Counted from the first letter of the stretch, positions 26,358 to 33,909 are shown. The stretch is 37,535 nucleotides of DNA from an uncultured Clostridia bacterium (GCA_944383015.1 CALWOC010000008.1:1-37535), one strand, 5' to 3'. Numbers and translations are program-made. Notes: generated by a model from the sequence alone, not told the origin.

Positions 26358-26732
26358 CTATTCGGTTTCTAAAAAATTTTCTAGTGAATAATACATTATA
26401 TCGACATTTGTTAATATAACCGTATTATATAAAACTATATTTGTAACTATATTATTTAATGTAGTTACTCTTACATCATATTTTTCGTTCATATTATATA
26501 CATATGTTATAATATTTTCTTCTTCAACTTTCTCTTTTAAATCAAAATTTTTAAAATATTCTAAACTAATTTTCTTTTTATTATCTATCATATCTTCAAG
26601 CTCATATAAATTATCCATTGTTATCTTAGTATCAATATTACTGTCTTTTCTTAAAACAACTAAAAATATTATTGAAACTATTATGATCAACATAACTATT
26701 ATTAATATCATTATACTAACTTTTTTCTTCAT
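26358..26732 (-). CDS. Small membrane-anchored protein, unknown (124 aa)
   Basis: Not recognised. MKKK is followed by one very hydrophobic helix (about residues 6-28), then about 95 residues outside the membrane with many charged residues. It overlaps the upstream gene by ATGA and has GAGGAAG as ribosome site, so the pair is translationally coupled. It may serve the TIM-barrel protein, but nothing in the sequence shows how. Confidence 0.7.
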   Translation of the reverse strand: MKKKVSIMILIIVMLIIIVSIIFLVVLRKDSNIDTKITMDNLYELEDMIDNKKKISLEYFKNFDLKEKVEEENIITYVYNMNEKYDVRVTTLNNIVTNIVLYNTVILTNVDIMYYSLENFLETE

Positions 26733-27550
26733 AAAACTTCCTCATTAAGCATTCTTAGTTCATTGATTTGATCTTTTCTTAAACCATAGTTTTCTTCTGA
26801 AACTTCAGTTATATAATTACATTTATTCATTCCATAATCGCCTAATAACTTCAAATCTTTTCTTAATTCTTCATTATTAGGGTGCATTCTTCCATGTGTC
26901 TTTTTATCCACATAGCCATCATTATTTTTAGTATATGAAAAATGTACTTGATACGTATATTTTTTACATAAAGAGCTATCTAAATATGTTTTTGCATAGT
27001 CTTCTATATCTTGTTTATTAATATTTGCTCTACAATGAAGATGACATATATCAAAACAAACTCTCAAATTTGGATGATTAAAATAATCTGCTATCTCATA
27101 TACTGTACATTTTTTCTCAAAGAACATAAATATATTTTCTAGTAATATTAGAACGTTTTCACCTTCAATTATTTTTAATAATTCTCCTATCTTATCTAAA
27201 GTAAGCTCTTTATGTGCATCAAAGTTAATTAAAGTATGATATACAATATTCATTTTTATATTATATTTTTTGGTTAATTCAACCATCAAATGTAGCTGCT
27301 CTTTAATTATATTTATATCTTTAGAAATTATACATTCGATTTCATATAATTCTAATGGTGGATGAATTGTTATTTCCTTTAAATCTGGAATTTTACTCAT
27401 TAATCTTTCAATAACATCTTTAATTTCAAATCTAGACATATTTCCATTCTCATTAAAAAATTGTAACTCAATCCCTTTATCTTTATCTACATAAGGCATT
27501 AATTTATCTAATCCTTCAAAACTACTACTTGTTTTAGGATATATTTTCAC
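26729..27550 (-). CDS. Xylose-isomerase-like TIM-barrel protein (sugar isomerase / endonuclease IV fold)
   Basis: About 273 residues. The barrel pattern is visible: VKIYPKTSS at the start, ELQFF, EITIHPPLE, MNIVYHT, ILLENIFMF, RVCFDICHLH, QVHFSYTK and YITEVSEENYG, with the His, Glu and Asp residues that bind metal in this superfamily (HPP, LEN, DICHLH, HFS, EVSE). Family members include isomerases, epimerases and AP endonucleases; the substrate is not clear. I place the start at GTG 27550 with GGAGTG 8 bases upstream; a TTG at 27580 would fall inside the terminator of the preceding gene. Confidence 0.78.
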   Translation of the reverse strand: MKIYPKTSSSFEGLDKLMPYVDKDKGIELQFFNENGNMSRFEIKDVIERLMSKIPDLKEITIHPPLELYEIECIISKDINIIKEQLHLMVELTKKYNIKMNIVYHTLINFDAHKELTLDKIGELLKIIEGENVLILLENIFMFFEKKCTVYEIADYFNHPNLRVCFDICHLHCRANINKQDIEDYAKTYLDSSLCKKYTYQVHFSYTKNNDGYVDKKTHGRMHPNNEELRKDLKLLGDYGMNKCNYITEVSEENYGLRKDQINELRMLNEEVL

Positions 27551-27574
27551 TTTTATCACACTCCAATCTAAAAT

Positions 27575-27606
27575 TATCAAAAAAGAAGAGATTTTTCTCT
27601 TCTTTA
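27575..27606 (-). terminator. Terminator of the ATP-cone gene
   Basis: AAAGAAGAGA (27582-27591) and TCTCTTCTTT (27596-27605) form a 10-bp stem overlapping the stop codon; the minus strand continues with TTTTTTGAT. Confidence 0.8.
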
Positions 27607-27966
27607 TATATTTTCTGCAAACATTACTTTACTATTTGAAAATTCTTTATCTTCATTTCTAATAATATCAAAAGCTGATTCTTCCATATTATTAAAAGCA
27701 AGTGTTTTTTCATAACTATAATCAACATATCTTTTAGCAAGCTCATATTTTTCAAGCTCAATAAGTTTTTGCTCAACAATATCTTGTATATCTTCAACTA
27801 GAATTCTCTTTTTATCTAGTTCTTCTACAGATTTCATAATTTGTTTTATATTGTTTCTATCTGCTCTTTGCTCTAAATTTACTTCTTCATTTGCCTTTTG
27901 AATAGCAATTGCAATTTTTTCCCTATCATAATCTACAACTCGTCCATCTCTTTTTATTACTTTCAT
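27604..27966 (-). CDS. Stand-alone ATP-cone domain protein (120 aa)
   Basis: The ATP-cone nucleotide-binding domain fills residues 1-90: VIKRDGRVVDYDREKIAIAI (3-22), AIQKANEEV, VEDIQDIVEQKLIE, AKRYVDYSYE. In known proteins this domain senses ATP/dATP at the N-terminus of ribonucleotide reductases or in NrdR. Here there is no zinc ribbon (as in NrdR) and no catalytic reductase domain; after about 30 further residues the gene ends with TAA and a terminator. It could be a free allosteric subunit or the preserved 5' end of an anaerobic reductase gene. GAGGAGG precedes the ATG. It is divergent from a Crp/Fnr regulator with a palindrome near its promoter. Confidence 0.85.
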   Translation of the reverse strand: MKVIKRDGRVVDYDREKIAIAIQKANEEVNLEQRADRNNIKQIMKSVEELDKKRILVEDIQDIVEQKLIELEKYELAKRYVDYSYEKTLAFNNMEESAFDIIRNEDKEFSNSKVMFAENI

Positions 27967-28001
27967 TTACAATTCCTCCTCTTGATTTTTTACACACCAA
28001 T

Positions 28002-28030
28002 ATTATACCCCCATTTATTTTAAATTCTGT
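28002..28030 (-). promoter_or_regulatory. Promoter of the ATP-cone gene
   Basis: TATAAT (28007-28002) on the minus strand with a poor -35 (ACAGAA, 28030-28025) at 17 bases. A weak -35 fits an activator-dependent promoter. Confidence 0.55.
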
Positions 28031-28043
28031 TGCAATTGCAACA
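28028..28043. promoter_or_regulatory. Perfect 16-base palindrome, candidate Crp/Fnr-family site
   Basis: TGTTGCAATTGCAACA is an uninterrupted palindrome. Its centre is about 40.5 bases upstream of the predicted start of the ATP-cone transcript, close to the -41.5 position used by Crp/Fnr class II activators. A regulator of that family is encoded divergently next door. Confidence 0.6.
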
Positions 28044-28073
28044 AAAACAATTTTAATTTTTTTGTCGTATCTT

Positions 28074-28086
28074 GTAACTTAGTTAC
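28074..28086. promoter_or_regulatory. Second inverted repeat GTAAC-TTA-GTTAC
   Basis: A 5-3-5 inverted repeat in the same divergent region, about 83 bases upstream of the -10 of the regulator gene. It could be a second, autoregulatory site. Confidence 0.4.
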
Positions 28087-28156
28087 CCCAAGCTTTATAA
28101 AATTTATATCATTTTCATTACAAAAATGTAGTATTTATTTTTTCAAAATTTTATAG

Positions 28157-28162
28157 TATAAT
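28157..28162 (+). promoter_or_regulatory. Possible -10 of the Crp/Fnr regulator gene
   Basis: TATAAT 23 bases before the ATG at 28186; no good -35 is present. A GGGGG run lies 8 bases before the start and serves as ribosome site. Confidence 0.45.
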
Positions 28163-28185
28163 AAAAGAAATTTGGGGGTAATTAG

Positions 28186-28824
28186 ATGTGTTGCGACTTT
28201 AACATTAAAGAGTTTACAAAACAATTGCAAAATAGTTGTACTAAAATACAAATAAAAAAAGTAGAAAAAAACAATACTATAACAACATATATTAAAAATA
28301 GAAATCAAATATATATACTCGCATCTGGAAAAGCAGATTTAATTAAATATGACGTAAACGGAAATAAAACAATAATAGAAACACTAAACGAAAATGATAT
28401 ATTTGGTGAAGTATTTTTTCCCATAACAAGTAATAATGAGTTATTTGTTGTAGCAAAAGAAAATTGTGAAGTAATATCATTTACATTTGATGATATCATA
28501 AAAAAATGTAACAGAACATGTAAATTCCATGAAACGCTAAAAACAAGCCTATTAAATCTAATTATAAATAAAATAGTAACACAAAATATAAGAATAGAGT
28601 TACTGACTAAAAGAAGTATTCGTGAAAAATTAAAATCATATTTTTCATCTTTATCAAATAATTTTAGCATAACAACCTTTTCTATTCCTATTTCATATAC
28701 AGATCTTGCAGATTATTTAAGTATTGATAGAAGTGCAATGATGAGAGAATTAAAGGCTCTTCAAGATGATAATATTATTTTAAGAAAAGGAAATAAAATA
28801 ACACTAAAATCTAAAAAAAGCTAA
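28186..28824 (+). CDS. Crp/Fnr-family transcription regulator (212 aa)
   Basis: An N-terminal cyclic-nucleotide-binding type beta roll (about 20-105; IYILASGKADLIKYD, ENDIFGEVFFP), a dimerisation helix (about 115-150) and a C-terminal winged helix with YTDLADYLSIDRSAMMRELKAL (about 171-192), the recognition helix being SAMMRELK. The residues that bind cAMP in Crp are not kept. Six Cys residues (2, 3, 18, 94, 108, 112), including CNRTC, raise the possibility of redox or Fe-S sensing, but the spacing is not that of E. coli Fnr. It is divergent from the ATP-cone gene and probably controls it. Confidence 0.88.
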   Translation: MCCDFNIKEFTKQLQNSCTKIQIKKVEKNNTITTYIKNRNQIYILASGKADLIKYDVNGNKTIIETLNENDIFGEVFFPITSNNELFVVAKENCEVISFTFDDIIKKCNRTCKFHETLKTSLLNLIINKIVTQNIRIELLTKRSIREKLKSYFSSLSNNFSITTFSIPISYTDLADYLSIDRSAMMRELKALQDDNIILRKGNKITLKSKKS

Positions 28825-28847
28825 TCTAAAATCAGATTAGCTTTTTA
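28819..28847. terminator. Bidirectional terminator between regulator and SseB gene
   Basis: AGCTAATCT (28819-28827) and AGATTAGCT (28834-28842) form a perfect 9-bp stem with TTTTT on the plus strand and TTTTTTT on the minus strand. Confidence 0.88.
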
Positions 28848-28848
28848 T

Positions 28849-29592
28849 CTACTTATTATAAAATGGAGTAAATTTCTCCATTGCTTTTTTACCAAATTCT
28901 GTATTTGCTGGTAGTAAATTTAATGGCATACCTTTTAAAAACGGTATTGCTGCTGTAGCAATAGTATTAAAATATTCTTTTTCTTCTCCATTTGCATCAA
29001 CTATAACTAAATAGCTTAATTTATCTGCTTTTGTCATTAACATTAAATATGCTTTTTCTACTTTTGGCATATTTAAAAATAAATCACTTAATTTTTTTAC
29101 TAATTCTTCTGGATAATCTTTAGGTATTCCAAGTTCAACTGTAGTATCTTTTTCTAGTACTGTTTCTTGAGTTATATTACTTTTTATTTCTTTAATCATT
29201 TCTTTAGTAATCGCAATATTGCATCCTTTTGGATCAATTATAAACCCATCAATATTATCGTTATTTGTAATTATTGCTGCATAATCTTCAAAAGTATAAA
29301 TTATTGATTGTTGTACTTTAGATTTTTGCCATTTATTTACTTCCTCATCAGCTGTAAATGCAATTAAAAAAGTCTTTCCTTCTTTTGTTTTTATAATAGA
29401 AAATTGTATCTTGGTATCTTTATTTATTTCTATTTTTCCGCCACCTTTTGGTGCAGCTTCTAATATAACAGGACATAAAAATCTAGATTTTAAAATTTCA
29501 GAAATCACTTGATTTTGTATTTCCATTGTTTTTTCCTCTTTTAATTTTTCTATTAATTCAATTAGCTTTTTATTATCTACATTATTTTCCAT
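28849..29592 (-). CDS. SseB-family protein (247 aa)
   Basis: The N-terminal half (about 20-130) matches the SseB N-terminal domain: LCPVILEA, TFLIAFTADEEVNKWQ, YAAIITNNDNIDGFIIDPKGCNIAI. The C-terminal half (about 145-247) has LGIPKDYPEELVKKLSD and KAYLMLMTKADKLSYLVIVD, the SseB C-terminal domain. Named for an E. coli gene that changes serine sensitivity; the molecular role is unknown. No signal peptide or membrane helix. The ATG has AGGAGG upstream. It stands alone, with a shared terminator. Confidence 0.85.
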   Translation of the reverse strand: MENNVDNKKLIELIEKLKEEKTMEIQNQVISEILKSRFLCPVILEAAPKGGGKIEINKDTKIQFSIIKTKEGKTFLIAFTADEEVNKWQKSKVQQSIIYTFEDYAAIITNNDNIDGFIIDPKGCNIAITKEMIKEIKSNITQETVLEKDTTVELGIPKDYPEELVKKLSDLFLNMPKVEKAYLMLMTKADKLSYLVIVDANGEEKEYFNTIATAAIPFLKGMPLNLLPANTEFGKKAMEKFTPFYNK

Positions 29593-29653
29593 AGTATTCC
29601 TCCTAATATGTATTATAATATCATAAAGTATCTCAAAAATCTACATTTTTAGA

Positions 29654-30112
29654 TTAGTTTATAATTATATTTCTGGTATAAACTCTATATATTTCATCAA
29701 ATTGTTTTTTAAGACTTAATTCTACCTCGCCTTTGGCATTTTTAAACTCTAGTAAATTTATATTAATATTATCAGACTTAATATATAATTTTATCCATAT
29801 TTTTCTACTAGTTCCTAAAATATCATAAAATGTGACTTCATATTAACATTTTTCAATTTTTTTGTTTCTTGAATAACATAAATCTTCTAAGAGCTTCTAT
29901 AACCATAGCAACAATTAAATCTATATAAGCTATAATAAAATAAAGTGATGTATATATAAGATTAAATTTGACAAAAAATAATAGAAACATTCATAGTATA
30001 ATAAAATCATAATAACTATCAATTGACTAAATTCAGAAACTATAAATATAACACTAAGTAATACTGAGAGATTTAACATGCTTCCTTCTTTTTTTATTTC
30101 AAATTTAGTCTC
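29654..30112 (-). pseudogene. Possible degraded gene, fragments in two frames
   Basis: On the minus strand three coding-like pieces follow each other. The first, from 30112, reads ETKFEIKKEGSMLNLSVLL and continues hydrophobic. The second, ending at the stop 29853-29855, includes YIDLIVAMVIEALRRF with a basic end. The third, ending at the stop 29654-29656, includes FKNAKGEVELSLKKQFDEIY. They are joined only through frame changes and stops. The composition looks like former protein sequence (a membrane segment and a soluble tail), but I cannot name a parent. Confidence 0.3.
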
Positions 30113-30152
30113 TCATATTCTTTCATTTTGTCTAACAAATATAAAATCACCA

Positions 30153-30199
30153 TAAAAAAAGAATATAAGATAAATATTTTTATTTTACATCTTATATTC
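30153..30199 (-). terminator. Strong Rho-independent terminator of the candidate RNA / Nudix gene
   Basis: GAATATAAGAT (30161-30171) and ATCTTATATTC (30189-30199) form a perfect 11-bp stem followed on the minus strand by seven T. Confidence 0.82.
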
Positions 30200-30315
30200 T
30201 CTGTCATTTTGCCTAATATTTTCCGTCTTTAGTAGACATACCAAAAAACATTATTTCTTCAGTTCTACACTTGAGTAGTCTCTGTTTTTTCATCATCCGA
30301 ACATATTTTCTTGTA
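30153..30315 (-). ncRNA. Candidate small structured RNA (about 160 nt)
   Basis: A promoter (30322-30350) predicts a start near 30315 and a strong terminator ends near 30154. Between them no ORF has a good ribosome site. The RNA can fold: AAAAAACA (30290-30283) pairs with TGTTTTTT (30250-30243), enclosing CAG/CTG (30284-30282 with 30262-30260) and CTAC/GTAG (30278-30275 with 30268-30265); a further GTCT/AGAC hairpin lies at 30225-30237. It may instead be the 3' untranslated part of the Nudix gene. Confidence 0.42.
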
Positions 30316-30321
30316 TTAAAC

Positions 30322-30350
30322 ATTATACTATATGTATGTTTGTATGTCAG
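30322..30350 (-). promoter_or_regulatory. Orphan promoter inside the gene-free stretch
   Basis: CTGACA (30350-30345), 17 bases and TATAAT (30327-30322) match the consensus at 11 of 12 positions. It begins 15 bases past the Nudix stop and has no intact gene downstream. Confidence 0.6.
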
Positions 30351-30364
30351 GTTTTTATGTAGCC

Positions 30365-31348
30365 CTATCTGTGATTTTTCATTGATGATGTTAATTCTTT
30401 ATAATAATTATAGTGTGTTTTTTTTAATTTATTCTCTTTATAAAAAGCTTCAATATCTTTACTTGTCATCCAAGTTACATCATCCACTTCTTCTTTTTGT
30501 ACTTTTACTTTTTCTAAATCTATTTTCTTTTCTAAATAATAAATATCTGCAAATTTCTTCTTTCTTTCAACTGTAGTAATAAGTCTAAGTTCATCTTCTA
30601 AAACTTCAATTCCAAGCTCTTCTTTTATTTCTTTTACCATTCCTTCTATACTTGTTTGACCACTTATAGGATGCCCTGATGTTGTCGCCCACTTTCCACC
30701 TTTATCCTTTGTTCTTTTTTGCATTAACCACTTTTTGTTTGATGGATTAAATATAAAAACTACAACTGTAACAAATTTTGAATTTCTTGGCTGTATACCG
30801 TCTTTCAAAAATTTTTTATTTATTGGTCGTCTATTTAAATCATAAAGATCTCTATACTCTGTAAAATATTTTATATATCTACAATGTGCAGTATATGAAT
30901 TTACAATTAAAAATATGACAGATGTAATAATTAATATTAAATCTTTTGACCATATTCCTGCAAAAACTAAAGATAGGCTCATTGAAAGAAATATAGGAAT
31001 TCTTATATATAAAAATCTACTATATAATTCTTTTTGTGCTCTTCCCCTTATAATATATCTAATATATAATTCATAGTATATTATATAGAAAAAGCACATT
31101 ATTCCAAACCAAATATTCGCATTTTTTATATCAAATAAATTAGATTTGATAGTTAAAAGTGCTAAAATCAAAAAGTATATAAAACTATTTATAATATCTA
31201 ATTTTTTTATTTTTTTATCATTAATCTTTCTTTTAAATTTTGGCTTAAATATGCTATATGTACATATCACTGGTATTAAAGATAATATAGCAAGCATAAC
31301 TCCCAAATATGGTGTGGTATTTGAATTAAATAAATCTATATTCTCCAT
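30365..31348 (-). CDS. Membrane domain fused to a C-terminal Nudix hydrolase (327 aa)
   Basis: The N-terminal half has about five membrane helices (about 13-34, 53-68, 80-100, 114-132, 137-152). The C-terminal half (about 185-310) is a Nudix domain: VTVVVFIFNPSNKKWLMQKR, then the Nudix box GHPISGQTSIEGMVKEIKEE (225-244) and LGI. Against GX5EX7REUXEEXGU, the first Glu is Gln231 and the Arg is Lys239, while the metal-binding EIKEE is intact; SGHP recalls the isopentenyl-diphosphate isomerase-like branch. The Nudix part should face the cytoplasm. It may act on a lipid-linked or nucleotide diphosphate (inference). AGGAGATG precedes the ATG. Confidence 0.82.
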   Translation of the reverse strand: MENIDLFNSNTTPYLGVMLAILSLIPVICTYSIFKPKFKRKINDKKIKKLDIINSFIYFLILALLTIKSNLFDIKNANIWFGIMCFFYIIYYELYIRYIIRGRAQKELYSRFLYIRIPIFLSMSLSLVFAGIWSKDLILIITSVIFLIVNSYTAHCRYIKYFTEYRDLYDLNRRPINKKFLKDGIQPRNSKFVTVVVFIFNPSNKKWLMQKRTKDKGGKWATTSGHPISGQTSIEGMVKEIKEELGIEVLEDELRLITTVERKKKFADIYYLEKKIDLEKVKVQKEEVDDVTWMTSKDIEAFYKENKLKKTHYNYYKELTSSMKNHR

Positions 31349-31403
31349 TATTTCATCTCCTAAATATTTAATATTATACCATAATAAAAAATATTATAAA
31401 AGA

Positions 31404-31438
31404 GAAAAAAATAGAGTTTCTTTTTTAAGAAACTCTAT
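31404..31438 (-). terminator. Terminator of the exchanger gene
   Basis: ATAGAGTTTCTT (31411-31422) and AAGAAACTCTAT (31427-31438) form a perfect 12-bp stem overlapping the stop; seven T follow on the minus strand. Confidence 0.88.
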
Positions 31439-32376
31439 AGTATTAGTGATGCCATATATCCACTATAAATTAAAAGATATAGTAATCCATTAAATCTTGT
31501 CATTGTATTCTTTTTACCAAAATTTGCAAAAACAAGTAATAGAAAACTAACTATAATTAATAATATGAACTCAGTATTATATGATAAGCTATATGCTATC
31601 GGACTAATTATAGAAGATGCTCCTAATATAAATAGCAAATTAAATATGTTAGAGCCAACTATATTTCCTATAGCTATATCTATTTCTCCTTTAATTCCAG
31701 CTACAACAGATGTTATAAGCTCCGGTAAGCTTGTACCTATTGCAACAATTGTAACACCAATTACTTTTTCAGAGACTCCAAGTATTGTTGCTACACTTAC
31801 TGCATTATCTACACTTATATCTGCACCATATTTTAATAATAGTATTCCTAATACTACTTTAAAAAAAGATATTAAAATATCTTTTTTAGTAACATTAGTA
31901 TCACTATTTTTTAAATCTGTCATAGATTTTTTGGCAAGCTTTATTGTATATACTATAAAGCATATAAATACAGCAGAAAGTATTAGTCCATCAAATCTAC
32001 TAATAGTTGCATCTAGATTTGCAACAATAAATACAAGTATAGTTGAAGCAATCATTATTGGAATGTCATATTTTTTGGTTGTCTTTGAAAAAACAAGTGG
32101 TACTATCAAAGATGTAAGTCCAAGTATTAACATTAGATTACACAAATTACTACCTATTACATTACCTATAGATATATCAGCATGTCCATTAATTGCTGAA
32201 GTTAAACTTACCATAAGCTCTGGCATAGATGTTCCAATAGATACAATTGTTAAACCAATTATAATCTCTGGTATGTGATACTTTCGTGCAAAAGTACTAG
32301 CACCATCTACGAGCCACTGTGCGCCTAACATAAGCATCAAGAATCCGATAGCAATAAATACAATATTTTGTATCAC
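31435..32376 (-). CDS. Calcium/sodium antiporter (CaCA superfamily, YrbG-like)
   Basis: Membrane protein of about 313 residues with about ten helices in two related halves. Each half has the alpha-repeat that forms the ion site: GLTIVSIGTSMPELMVS with GNVIGSNLCNL, and GVTIVAIGTSLPELITS with GNIVGSNIFNL. It exchanges Ca2+ for Na+ (or K+-dependent) across the cytoplasmic membrane. I prefer the GTG at 32376, with AAAGGA 9 bases upstream; the ATG at 32385 touches that ribosome site. Single gene with its own terminator. Confidence 0.92.
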   Translation of the reverse strand: MIQNIVFIAIGFLMLMLGAQWLVDGASTFARKYHIPEIIIGLTIVSIGTSMPELMVSLTSAINGHADISIGNVIGSNLCNLMLILGLTSLIVPLVFSKTTKKYDIPIMIASTILVFIVANLDATISRFDGLILSAVFICFIVYTIKLAKKSMTDLKNSDTNVTKKDILISFFKVVLGILLLKYGADISVDNAVSVATILGVSEKVIGVTIVAIGTSLPELITSVVAGIKGEIDIAIGNIVGSNIFNLLFILGASSIISPIAYSLSYNTEFILLIIVSFLLLVFANFGKKNTMTRFNGLLYLLIYSGYMASLIL

Positions 32377-32491
32377 AGTCCTCATTCCTTTCTTTCTAAA
32401 TTATTATTCCAAGATGTTATATTCATAAATTTATGAATACTATTACATTTTTTTACGCAGTGAATATTATAGCACTTTCGACACAAAATTA

Positions 32492-32532
32492 CAATAAAAG
32501 AAAGCAAAGCTATAAAAATTTAGCCTTGCTTT
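32492..32532 (-). terminator. Terminator of apt-mtnN
   Basis: AAAGCAAAGCTA (32501-32512) and TAGCCTTGCTTT (32521-32532) pair with one mismatch; the minus strand continues CTTTTATTG. It overlaps the mtnN stop. Confidence 0.7.
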
Positions 32533-33224
32533 TTAACAAATTCTTTTAAAAAATGAGCTCCTCTTTTAGATGCTATTTTTAAATACTCATCAAAATCTAT
32601 ATTATTATTTCCATTTGGTGTATCAGATATACTTCTTATTATTATAAAAGGAATATTATCTAACATACAAATTTGAGCAACTGCAGCACTTTCCATCTCA
32701 ACACAAATTGCCCCAAACTCTTTATAAATATTATCTGCTACCTTTTTATCTGTACAAAATAAATCGCCTGATGCAATAGTTCCGACATGTACATTGTAAC
32801 TATTATCAGTATCTATATAATTCATTACATCTTCACATTTTTTAAGTAGATTCTCATCTGAATTTATAAATCTGCCAATTCCTGTTATATACCCTTTTTC
32901 ATGTCCAAATGCTGTTATATCAAAATCATGTTGTACGAGTCTTTTTCCTATTACAACGTCTGTTATATTTAGCTTATCTATTGTAGAAGCAGCAGTCCCA
33001 ATATTTACAATAAATTCTACTTGAAAGTTATCAATCAAAATCTGTGTCGTTCTCGCAGCATTTACTTTTCCTATACCACACTCTACTAAAACACATTCTC
33101 TATTTTCTATTATTCCTATATAAAATCTTAAATTATATATATTTTTTTCTTCTATATTACTCATAATATTTTTTATTTCTTGCATTTCTTCATTCATTGC
33201 AGCAATAATTCCTATTTTCTTCAT
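32520..33224 (-). CDS. mtnN: 5'-methylthioadenosine / S-adenosylhomocysteine nucleosidase
   Basis: Cleaves methylthioadenosine and S-adenosylhomocysteine to adenine and the thioribose or ribosyl-homocysteine, cytoplasmic. The PNP/UDP-family marks are GIIAAMNEEMQ (5-15) with the catalytic Glu, GIGKVNAA (about 55-62), NIGTAAS, QHDFD, ASGDLF, VEMESAAVAQ with the ribose-binding Glu, and RSISDTPN with the catalytic Asp. At 234 residues it is of normal length. The ribosome site GGAGAG is made by the last codons of apt, 2 bases upstream, so the pair is coupled: the adenine released here is the substrate of Apt. Confidence 0.96.
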   Translation of the reverse strand: MKKIGIIAAMNEEMQEIKNIMSNIEEKNIYNLRFYIGIIENRECVLVECGIGKVNAARTTQILIDNFQVEFIVNIGTAASTIDKLNITDVVIGKRLVQHDFDITAFGHEKGYITGIGRFINSDENLLKKCEDVMNYIDTDNSYNVHVGTIASGDLFCTDKKVADNIYKEFGAICVEMESAAVAQICMLDNIPFIIIRSISDTPNGNNNIDFDEYLKIASKRGAHFLKEFVKKQG

Positions 33225-33226
33225 AT

Positions 33227-33751
33227 TTACTCTCCTTTATATGTTACACATGATTTAACAGTAATACCATCTAATTTTTCTCTTGCCTTTAAATCAATAA
33301 GTTCAATTAAACAATAAACTCCAACAACATTTCCGCCCAAATTTCTTACCATTTTAACTATTGCATCTATTGTGCCACCTGTTGCAATAAGATCATCTAT
33401 AATTATTACTTTTTGTCCTCTTTTTATTGAATCACTATGCATTTGTAACGTTGCACTTGAATACTCTAGATCATAATCTTGTGAAATTGTCTCTCTTGGC
33501 AATTTTCCTTTTTTTCTAACTGGTACAAAAGACTTATTTAAGTTATATGCAATAGGCATACCAAATAAAAATCCTCTTGATTCTGGTGCAACAACCACAT
33601 CAAAATCTTCTTTTCCAATTAAATCTTGTATCTTATCTATTGCAAGCTTTAGTCCATCTTTATCTTTAAGTAAAGATGTAACATCTCTAAATATTATTCC
33701 TTTTTTTGGAAAATCACAAATACTTTCAATATAATCTTCTATTTTCTTCAT
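33227..33751 (-). CDS. apt: Adenine phosphoribosyltransferase
   Basis: Makes AMP from adenine and PRPP. About 174 residues with DFPKKGIIFRDVT (about 13-25), APESRGFLFG, VPVRKKGKLPRET and the PRPP-binding VIIIDDLIATGGT. The ATG at 33751 has AAAGGATGG upstream and matches the family N-terminus; the longer frame to 33805 would begin inside the promoter. First gene of the apt-mtnN operon. Confidence 0.96.
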   Translation of the reverse strand: MKKIEDYIESICDFPKKGIIFRDVTSLLKDKDGLKLAIDKIQDLIGKEDFDVVVAPESRGFLFGMPIAYNLNKSFVPVRKKGKLPRETISQDYDLEYSSATLQMHSDSIKRGQKVIIIDDLIATGGTIDAIVKMVRNLGGNVVGVYCLIELIDLKAREKLDGITVKSCVTYKGE

Positions 33752-33776
33752 AAAAATCCATCCTTTAACTAGTACA

Positions 33777-33805
33777 ATTATATCAATATGTATGTAATTT
33801 AACAA
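33777..33805 (-). promoter_or_regulatory. Promoter of apt-mtnN
   Basis: TTGTTA (33805-33800), 17 bases and TATAAT (33782-33777) on the minus strand, about 26 bases before the apt start. Confidence 0.65.
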
Positions 33806-33875
33806 GAAAAAACAATTAATTATCTTATATTTACAAATACTATATCTAAAACTAGTAAAAAGTTTTAATTTATAT

Positions 33876-33881
33876 TATAAT
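33876..33881 (+). promoter_or_regulatory. Possible -10 of the vWA gene
   Basis: TATAAT 29 bases before the ATG at 33910; no clear -35. AAGGAGT (33893-33899) is the ribosome site. Confidence 0.4.
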
Positions 33882-33909
33882 AAAATTAAATTTAAGGAGT
33901 TGATTATAT

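Larger units (their letters stand above)
29593..30364. other. 772-base stretch without an intact gene
   Basis: It holds the promoter region of the SseB gene (a TATAAT at 29617-29612), degraded coding fragments on the minus strand (29654-30112), a strong terminator (30153-30199) and a promoter plus hairpins that may form a small RNA (30153-30350). No tRNA, insertion sequence or intact ORF is seen. Confidence 0.7.

Noticed and set aside
30271..30576. Plus-strand ORF of 101 codons across the end of the Nudix gene
   Set aside because: No ribosome site, mostly antisense to the Nudix domain, and composition typical of a shadow frame.
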